A stretch of DNA of 11,168 bases from Bacillota bacterium. GTDB taxonomy: Bacteria; Bacillota; Clostridia; Christensenellales; CAG-138. A model generated the notes under the pieces. It was not told the origin of the DNA, made no database searches, and saw only the letters and a program-made list of their open reading frames with translations. The stretch lies in NCBI GenBank assembly GCA_023458355.1, contig JAEWZS010000136.1, positions 1 through 11,168 of the forward strand, written 5' to 3'. A program made the translations under genes and the position numbers. Positions within the stretch are counted from its first letter, which is position 1; each line of letters opens with the position of its first letter. Of this stretch, positions 6,016 through 11,168 are shown piece by piece.

Positions 6016-7038
6016 GTGCATGGTGTGATTTACGAGCCCATAAGGGAAAACTGCGCATTCTTTTATAATGAGGATGTAGAGCTTCTGTTTGCAGCCACCT
6101 CGCTGCTTCAGGGCGAACCTGTGCATAAGCTGTGCTCCAAAGTATTTGGGAGCACAGCAATTGATGTGTTGAAAATAAAATACCGCTTCCTGTTTGAGCT
6201 TTTCGAATCCCTTGGTGCATTCCATCACGCGGGAATTTTTGAGTTTTTGCGGTACATGCCGTTGGAGCAGGTTTCTCTCGCTTATATGCGCGACTGTTTA
6301 CGCGACATGGACGATGCGGATTTAGCTCGCAAGTACCTCGATGCTGACGAGGAAAGCTTTCTTCAAATGCAATCGATACTTGACGGCAGCACCGAGGCCG
6401 GTGACTTCTTCGGTGAAGAAAGCCGCCACTTTAAAACCTACATAGGAATGCAGACCTTTTTTACGCACTTTAAGCGCTTTGCAATCGAATATTTGGCTTT
6501 AGCAGAAGAGTTACGAACGGACGCTTTTTACCAAGCGCTAAAGGACGCGACACCGCAGCTTGAAGAGCTTCTGTCTAACGTTCGCGAAGGTTTAATGAAA
6601 TCTCCTCCTTTGCAGTATTCCGAACAGCTTATGGGTAAGACCTTCCACAACAGAGGGCCATACGCATGCTTCATTTATTCCGGAAGCCTTTTTATGCCCT
6701 ATCGTGCGATTCGGTTTTTTGGGGATAATCAGCTTTTATTTGCAACCCTACGGCCTATTGCACAAAACGATGCTGAAACCATAGGTAAGCTAAAAGCCGT
6801 TGCCGAACAGACACGATTGAATATTATAACGCTTCTTGGTGAAAACGGCTCTTTAAGAGGCATGGACATCGCACGATCCCTTAACCTTTCTCCCTCCACA
6901 GTAACGCACCACATGGAACAGCTCAAAAGCGCGGGGCTCGTGCTTGAAGAACCTGTGAAGAACGCAAAATATTATAGCGTCAGCAAGCACGGCATGAAAG
7001 AGCTTATCGAACGCCTTGCGAAAACACTCGGACAATAA
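6016..7038 (+). CDS. ArsR-family-like transcriptional regulator with a large N-terminal domain, about 340 aa
   Basis: This is a predicted cytoplasmic DNA-binding regulator. Residues 263-340 form a clear winged helix: 'AEQTRLNIITLLGENGSLRGMDIARSLNLSPSTVTHHMEQLKSAGLV', then a wing 'EEPVKNAKYYSVSKHG'. This is the ArsR/SmtB layout with recognition helix around 292-308. The ArsR metal-binding motif (ELCVCDL type) is absent. The first 260 residues are mainly charged helical sequence with aromatic patches and no membrane segment. I do not recognise them; they may be a ligand-sensing or dimerisation domain. Ordinary ArsR proteins are only about 100-120 residues. The frame opens at GTG 6016, with GTG 6025 as an alternative, and neither has a good ribosome site. 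A strong terminator follows the gene, and it faces the exporter promoter with a dyad at its start, so it probably regulates that exporter. Confidence 0.85.
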   Translation: MHGVIYEPIRENCAFFYNEDVELLFAATSLLQGEPVHKLCSKVFGSTAIDVLKIKYRFLFELFESLGAFHHAGIFEFLRYMPLEQVSLAYMRDCLRDMDDADLARKYLDADEESFLQMQSILDGSTEAGDFFGEESRHFKTYIGMQTFFTHFKRFAIEYLALAEELRTDAFYQALKDATPQLEELLSNVREGLMKSPPLQYSEQLMGKTFHNRGPYACFIYSGSLFMPYRAIRFFGDNQLLFATLRPIAQNDAETIGKLKAVAEQTRLNIITLLGENGSLRGMDIARSLNLSPSTVTHHMEQLKSAGLVLEEPVKNAKYYSVSKHGMKELIERLAKTLGQ

Positions 7039-7055
7039 ACCAACCTATACTTTAT

Positions 7056-7080
7056 CCCGCTTCGGCGGGTTTTCTTTTTT
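7056..7080 (+). terminator. Strong intrinsic terminator after the regulator gene
   Basis: CCCGC (7056-7060), the stable loop TTCG (7061-7064) and GCGGG (7065-7069) are followed at once by TTTTCTTTTTT (7070-7080). It begins 17 bases after the regulator stop and separates that gene from the exporter operon. Confidence 0.93.
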
Positions 7081-7093
7081 GGGAAAATATCGG

Positions 7094-7122
7094 TTGACAA
7101 GCACATGCAATTCTACTATTAT
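7094..7122 (+). promoter_or_regulatory. Consensus promoter of the ABC-2 exporter operon
   Basis: A perfect TTGACA (7094-7099) and TATTAT (7117-7122) are separated by exactly 17 bp. The transcript is expected to start near 7129, inside the adjacent TTAG/CTAA repeat block. Such a strong promoter with a dyad at its start site suggests control by repression. Confidence 0.85.
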
Positions 7123-7125
7123 CAA

Positions 7126-7149
7126 ATTAGATGTTAGTCAAACTAATGT
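7126..7149 (+). promoter_or_regulatory. Candidate operator of the exporter operon
   Basis: A perfect inverted repeat TTAGT-CAA-ACTAA (7134-7146) is flanked by a further ATTAG (7126-7130), which mirrors CTAAT at 7143-7147. It covers the predicted transcript start. AT-rich dyads of this kind are typical ArsR-family sites. The binding protein is inferred to be the upstream regulator. No copy is visible at that regulator's own promoter. Confidence 0.6.
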
Positions 7150-7162
7150 AGGGAGATGCGTT

Positions 7163-7924
7163 ATGTCGGCTGTTATCGAGGTAAATGATTTAAAGCGGGA
7201 ATATCGCGGAGGGAAAGGTTGGTTTAGCAAAAAAAAGGAGACTGTCAAAGCGGTAGACGGTATTTCGTTTTCGGTGGAGCGCGGAGAAATTTTCGCACTT
7301 CTCGGCCAAAACGGTGCCGGAAAAACCACCACAATCAAAATGCTGATTACCCTTCTTGCCCCCACCTCCGGCGTATGCAAGGTTTTGGGGTATAACACAT
7401 TTGGCGAAGAAAAGCACATCCGCTCGCGCATCAACTTCATTTTCGGTGGGGAAATGGGTGTTTACCGTCGCCTTAGCGCACGCGATAATCTCAGATACTT
7501 CGCTAACCTTTACCATTTAAACCCGGTGGAAAGCAAAAAGCGTATCGATGATATATTGGAGCTCGTCGGTCTTACTGAGCGGGCGGATGCACTTGCGGAA
7601 ACCTACTCCAAGGGTATGATTCAACGCTTGCAAATTGCGCGCGGGCTTATTAACGATCCCGAGATACTTTTTATGGATGAGCCGACCGTGGGGCTTGACC
7701 CTTTGGGCGCGCGTGCGCTTCGAGACATTATAAGAAGGCTTAAAGAACAGGGCAAAACGGTGCTTCTCACTACGCACTACATGCCTGAGGCGGAGGAGCT
7801 TAGCGATCATATCGCCATCATCAACAAAGGCAGGCTCATTGCTATGGGAACGCCTGACGAGCTTAAAAAAGGTGCTCTTACACTTGAGGACGCCTATGTC
7901 CGGCTCGTCAAGGAGGCACAATGA
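7163..7924 (+). CDS. ABC-2 exporter ATP-binding protein, 253 aa
   Basis: This cytoplasmic ATPase belongs to a drug/lipid/peptide-type exporter and works with the two permeases that follow. Motifs: Walker A GQNGAGKTT (48-56), signature YSKGM (148-152, followed by IQRLQIARGL), Walker B 'ILFMDEPTVGLDP' (168-180) and switch His205 in 'TTHYMPEAEEL'. The usual Q-loop Gln is missing: the region reads 'INFIFGGEMGVYRRLSARDNL' (90-110), a form found in a subgroup of exporter ATPases. A Lys-rich insert 'RGGKGWFSKKK' (15-25) lies before the first core strand, also typical of that subgroup. The start is ATG 7163 with AGGGAG at 7150-7155. The same frame extends upstream to 7016, but that would read through the terminator and promoter. 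It overlaps the first permease by four bases (ATGA). Confidence 0.92.
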   Translation: MSAVIEVNDLKREYRGGKGWFSKKKETVKAVDGISFSVERGEIFALLGQNGAGKTTTIKMLITLLAPTSGVCKVLGYNTFGEEKHIRSRINFIFGGEMGVYRRLSARDNLRYFANLYHLNPVESKKRIDDILELVGLTERADALAETYSKGMIQRLQIARGLINDPEILFMDEPTVGLDPLGARALRDIIRRLKEQGKTVLLTTHYMPEAEELSDHIAIINKGRLIAMGTPDELKKGALTLEDAYVRLVKEAQ

Positions 7925-8703
7925 AGCATCTGCGCGTTATAAAAAGCACATTAACGCTGCAAATGAAAAGTTCTTTTGCGCGTCCTATGTTCCGTTTTTG
8001 CCTTATCGCTAACCCCGTGGCAAATACGATACTTCTCTATGAAATGTTTCGCGGTTCCGCACGTGAAAACTTCACATCCTACGTCATCTTGGGTGCGGGG
8101 CTCATGGGCCTTTGGAGCTGTATTTGCTTTTCCTCAGCGGGCGATATCAACCGCGAGCGTTTCAGCGGCACGCTGCCGCTTATCTTCGCCGCCCCTGCAC
8201 GTTTTTCTACCATTATTATAGGAAAAATCATCGGTAATACATTTTTATCGCTTGTAACGCTTTTACTCTCCTTCATAACAGCACTTGCGCTTTATGGTAT
8301 TTGGCCGCAGGTTGAAAGCCCGCTTTACCTTATGCTTTCGCTGTTTATGACAATCATTTGCTTTATTTCCATATCCGCCATCACGGCTTACTTATTAACG
8401 CTTTCGCGTAAAACGCAGCTCTATATGAACTGCATTGAGATACCCGTAATACTCCTTTGCGGGTTCGTTTTCCCTGTTGAGACGCTGCCGCGCTTTCTTT
8501 GGCCTATTAGCTATGCGCTTTCGCCCACATGGGCGGTAAAGCTCATGCATATGAGCGTTGCGGGTGTTTCAGACATTGCGGCTTATTGGCAAACGTTTGC
8601 CATTTTGGCAGGAATGACGGCGATGTATATGATACTAGGCGCGCTTCTTGAGAGACGAATCGACAAGCAGGTACGCATTAACGCAGCGCTGGAGGTGATG
8701 TAG
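7921..8703 (+). CDS. ABC-2-type exporter permease, 260 aa (first of two)
   Basis: This membrane subunit of the exporter has six hydrophobic segments at about residues 23-42, 54-72, 97-127, 134-160, 170-186 and 225-243, the standard ABC-2 topology. A conserved cytoplasmic 'NRERFSGTLPLIFAAP' (77-92) follows TM2, and 'CGFVFPVETLP' (180-190) follows TM5; both are typical ABC-2 signatures. Start and ATPase stop overlap as ATGA. The next permease begins directly after its TAG. The two permeases share length, helix positions and the motif after TM5, but differ widely in sequence, so they probably form a heterodimeric channel derived from an old duplication. Substrate unknown. Confidence 0.9.
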   Translation: MKHLRVIKSTLTLQMKSSFARPMFRFCLIANPVANTILLYEMFRGSARENFTSYVILGAGLMGLWSCICFSSAGDINRERFSGTLPLIFAAPARFSTIIIGKIIGNTFLSLVTLLLSFITALALYGIWPQVESPLYLMLSLFMTIICFISISAITAYLLTLSRKTQLYMNCIEIPVILLCGFVFPVETLPRFLWPISYALSPTWAVKLMHMSVAGVSDIAAYWQTFAILAGMTAMYMILGALLERRIDKQVRINAALEVM

Positions 8704-9483
8704 ATGCGCCGCTTCTTTTCACAGGCATGGCTTTACTTAAAGGGGCAAAACGCAGCTTTTTCCTTTGAGGAGTTTGTACTCTTTAAGGCGGGCTATCCCA
8801 TTATTACGCTGGTGTTTTACTGTCTGCTTGCCGCGTTTAGCTTTTCAAAAACCGACTTGACGCGTTGGGTGGTGGGTAATTCCTTTTTACTGTGTATGAA
8901 TACCACCCTATTCGGCTTAGGCAATACCTTTGCCGGTGAGCGCTATTTCGGGCGCATACGCTCCATCATCGTAGCGCCGTCAAGTAAGCTCACACTCGTT
9001 TTGCAGCATGGCTTTTTCCCATCCGTTATCGCGTTTGTAATGGTATTTTTCGGTTTTATGGTAGGCAGCTTACTTTTCAATGTTGATTTTTCGCATATTA
9101 ACATGGGGCTGTTTGCATTAATCGCACTTATCGCCATGTTTGCTGCCTCAGGCCTTGGCGTTTTTCTATCCGTATTCGGACTTATAAGCGACAGCATGCA
9201 TTTTGTTTTAAACCTCATGAGCTATGTACTCATGATATTCTGCGGTGCAAATTTCCCGCTGTCACAGCTCCCTCATTTAGGGCAGTTTGTTGCAAAGCTC
9301 CTACCGCTTACACGCACCATAGAGGCTGCCAACTTGCTATTTGAAGGATTTTCTACACAGCGGTTACTTACACTTCTCTTTAGTGAATTACTCCTCGGTA
9401 TAGCTTACTATGTTGCCGCAGCCTGCATCGTAAAGGCTGTGGAGCGCATCGCCCGTAAACGGGCGTCATTTGAGGTGTTTTAA
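8704..9483 (+). CDS. ABC-2-type exporter permease, 259 aa (second of two)
   Basis: This is the second membrane half of the exporter. Its ATG immediately follows the TAG of the first permease, with GGAGG (8691-8695) inside the end of that gene, so translation is coupled. Hydrophobic segments lie at about 30-47, 55-74, 100-126, 134-160, 167-186 and 223-243. The ABC-2 landmarks are 'AGERYFGRIRSIIVAP' (77-92) and 'CGANFPLSQLP' (180-190), at the same residue numbers as in the first permease. A basic C-terminus (RIARKRASFEVF) probably faces the cytoplasm. No clear terminator follows before the next promoter at 9495, so some read-through into the amidohydrolase is possible. Confidence 0.9.
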   Translation: MRRFFSQAWLYLKGQNAAFSFEEFVLFKAGYPIITLVFYCLLAAFSFSKTDLTRWVVGNSFLLCMNTTLFGLGNTFAGERYFGRIRSIIVAPSSKLTLVLQHGFFPSVIAFVMVFFGFMVGSLLFNVDFSHINMGLFALIALIAMFAASGLGVFLSVFGLISDSMHFVLNLMSYVLMIFCGANFPLSQLPHLGQFVAKLLPLTRTIEAANLLFEGFSTQRLLTLLFSELLLGIAYYVAAACIVKAVERIARKRASFEVF

Positions 9484-9494
9484 TAAGGGTGTAG

Positions 9495-9523
9495 TTGAAA
9501 ACGGGAACGCTTAAAGGTACTAT
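9495..9523 (+). promoter_or_regulatory. Candidate promoter of the amidohydrolase gene
   Basis: TTGAAA (9495-9500) and TACTAT (9518-9523) are separated by 17 bp. The transcript would start near 9530, about 39 bases before the ATG at 9569. No TTAGT/ACTAA dyad is present here, so it is not obviously under the same control as the exporter. Confidence 0.6.
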
Positions 9524-9568
9524 AGAGCGTGAGAAATATTGTAGCTTAACAACAGGAAGAGGTAAGGT

Positions 9569-11168
9569 ATGGTGCTGCTTATTTTTAACGCCAACATATG
9601 TACCATGGACTATGCGTTGCCTAAGGCGGATGCGGCTGTCATCCTTGATAGCCGCTTTGCCTATGTGGGAAGCTATCAAGATGCTTGCGCATACATCGAC
9701 CGTTTACCTGAGCATCTTATTGGAACCCTTGAAAAGCTTAACGCAAAGGGGCGCTTTATGCTCCCCGGGTTCAACGATTCTCACATGCATTTTCTCCACT
9801 ATGTAAAGTCTAAGAGTTCCGTCAATCTTTCGGGAAGTACATCGATTGATGAAATCATATCGCGGTTAAGCGCGGCGTTCGTAGCCATGCAGGCTTCTGA
9901 GGGAGCATGGCTTCTTGGGGAAGGGTGGAACCAAAACCATTTTTCAGGCGAAGATCGCTTCCCCACCGCAGCGGATCTCGATCGGGTCAGTAAAGATGTT
10001 CCCATCGCCATTTGGCGCGCATGCTTTCACGCAGGTGTATTAAACAGCAAAGCTATGGAGCTGATGGGATTAAACGCGCAAAGCATCAAAAAGTATGGAG
10101 AAATGGCTCTGACTTTTAACGATGGCACGCCGACAGGCGTGTTTTTGGAGCAGGCGCTCGACGAGCTAAAAACCTATATGCCCTCCCCTGCGATAACGGA
10201 TGTGGTAGAGATGATTCTTAATCATCAAAAGGACTTGTTTCAGTTCGGCATCACATCGGTTCACAGTGACGATTTTAATTACATTTCAGCCGGACAGTTT
10301 ATGGATTTGCTAATTGCACTTCGCGACGCAGGGCAAGACGGGCGTCTGAAGCTTCGTATTGCAGAGCAGGCGTTGTTTTCAAATAAAGACGATCTTGAAA
10401 GCTTTTTTAAAGACGGTTTCCATGAGACTTTCGGCAACGATCATTTTAAATTAGCTTCTATAAAGCTTCTCACGGACGGGTCCTTAGGTGCGCGTACAGC
10501 CTATATGAACCGCCCATATATGGATGCACCAACTACAAGAGGGCTTCCGACATTTACCCAAGATGAGCTTGACGGACTAGTCATGGCTGCTCATAACCGT
10601 AATATGCCCGCCGTTATGCACGCCATCGGCGATGGCGCTATCGACATGTGCCTCGCTGCAGTCAAACATGCAAGGGAATTGATGCCGCAGCTTCATCCTC
10701 GTCACGGTATCATACATTGCCAAATCACTTCGCGCGAGCAAATCACAAAATTTCGCGAGCTTGATGTGATTGCCTATACGCAACCTGTCTTCATCAATGA
10801 AGATATGCACATCGTCTACGACAGGGTCGGCTCGCTCGGTGATACCTCCTACGCATGGGCAGACTATCAAAAAGAGGGTGTTATTCAGGCTTTCGGCACG
10901 GATTGCCCCGTAGAAAATCTCAACCCATTTTGGGGTCTTTACTGCGCAAACACCCGGCTCGACCTTAAAGGCAGGGGTCCCTATCTTCCCTATCAGGCAC
11001 TTTCGATGGAGGACTGCCTTTATAACTATACTTTAGCAGGTGCATATTGCAGCGGCGAGGAGCACCTAAAAGGGCAAATCTGCGCAGGCCAGTTTGCCGA
11101 TTTCATTTTCCTCGATCGCGATTTACTTAGTTCGGACAAAAAAGCCGTCCCCAATACGCAGGTACTTG
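9569..11168 (+). CDS. YtcJ-like metal-dependent amidohydrolase (3' end beyond the window)
   Basis: The open frame runs from ATG 9569 to the window end, about 533 codons without a stop. It belongs to the Amidohydro_3 group of the amidohydrolase superfamily (YtcJ/NfdA-like), whose members hydrolyse N-formyl or other amide bonds. Visible landmarks are the HxH metal site in 'LPGFNDSHMHF' (H72, H74), 'KLLTDGSLGARTAYM' (K299, D303), 'MHAIGDGAID' (H351), 'HCQITS' (H383) and 'FGTDCPVENLNPFWG' (D445). The set is complete, so the enzyme looks active. The N-terminal strand 'LLIFNANICTMD' and the late 'KGQICAGQFADFIFLDRD' belong to the small beta domain, meaning only a few C-terminal residues are missing. 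AGGAAGAGG (9554-9562) provides the ribosome site. No signal peptide is seen, so it is cytoplasmic. The substrate is unknown. Confidence 0.9.
   Translation, partial: MVLLIFNANICTMDYALPKADAAVILDSRFAYVGSYQDACAYIDRLPEHLIGTLEKLNAKGRFMLPGFNDSHMHFLHYVKSKSSVNLSGSTSIDEIISRLSAAFVAMQASEGAWLLGEGWNQNHFSGEDRFPTAADLDRVSKDVPIAIWRACFHAGVLNSKAMELMGLNAQSIKKYGEMALTFNDGTPTGVFLEQALDELKTYMPSPAITDVVEMILNHQKDLFQFGITSVHSDDFNYISAGQFMDLLIALRDAGQDGRLKLRIAEQALFSNKDDLESFFKDGFHETFGNDHFKLASIKLLTDGSLGARTAYMNRPYMDAPTTRGLPTFTQDELDGLVMAAHNRNMPAVMHAIGDGAIDMCLAAVKHARELMPQLHPRHGIIHCQITSREQITKFRELDVIAYTQPVFINEDMHIVYDRVGSLGDTSYAWADYQKEGVIQAFGTDCPVENLNPFWGLYCANTRLDLKGRGPYLPYQALSMEDCLYNYTLAGAYCSGEEHLKGQICAGQFADFIFLDRDLLSSDKKAVPNTQVL

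Noticed and set aside
7016..7162. Longer exporter ATPase starting at 7016
   Set aside because: It would be translated across the regulator's terminator and the exporter's own promoter; ATG 7163 has a well-spaced ribosome site and a family-typical N-terminus.
6016..9483. Bacteriocin or lantibiotic immunity/export cluster
   Set aside because: No precursor peptide, modification enzyme or peptidase domain is found; regulator plus ABC-2 exporter alone does not support it.
9495..9806. 103-codon + strand frame near the amidohydrolase start
   Set aside because: It is out of frame with the long, motif-rich amidohydrolase frame beginning at 9569 and has no recognisable content.

Overview
The window reads as a Bacillota (Clostridia-like) chromosome segment of moderate GC content. 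This is inferred from strong AGGAGG-type ribosome sites, consensus sigma-A promoters, UUCG-type terminators, a lipoprotein-type solute receptor and tightly packed operons. There are no tRNA or rRNA genes, CRISPR arrays, insertion sequences or phage genes. All genes lie on the + strand except a minus-strand pair at the left edge.

Layout. (1) 1-738, minus strand: an HD-domain hydrolase-like gene, followed one base later by the start of an unidentified gene that leaves the window; the pair has its own promoter at 792-820. (2) 912-5971: a consensus promoter, a 60-residue membrane protein, a 12-bp hairpin, then a complete branched-chain-amino-acid-type ABC importer in the order livJ-livH-livM-livG-livF (receptor, two permeases, two ATPases), closed by a weak terminator. 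The livJ-livH gap is rich in alternative RNA structure and may mask the livH ribosome site; livG and livF meet at an 8-G tract. (3) 5964-7080: a separately transcribed regulator with a C-terminal ArsR-like winged helix and a large N-terminal region I do not recognise, ended by a strong terminator. (4) 7094-9483: a consensus promoter with an inverted repeat at its start site drives an ABC-2 exporter (one ATPase, two different permeases). The adjacent regulator is the likely controller. (5) 9495-11168: a separate promoter and a YtcJ-like metal-dependent amidohydrolase that runs off the right edge, about 533 codons in.

How they may work together: the liv genes import an amino acid or related small amphipathic compound. 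The ArsR-like protein plus ABC-2 exporter form a self-contained regulated efflux unit of unknown substrate. The amidohydrolase could act on imported or exported amides, but this rests on proximity only. No wholly new multi-gene system is evident. The most unusual points are the livJ-livH leader structure, the G8 tract whose loss of one G would fuse LivG to LivF, and the large uncharacterised sensor region of the ArsR-like regulator with its candidate operator.
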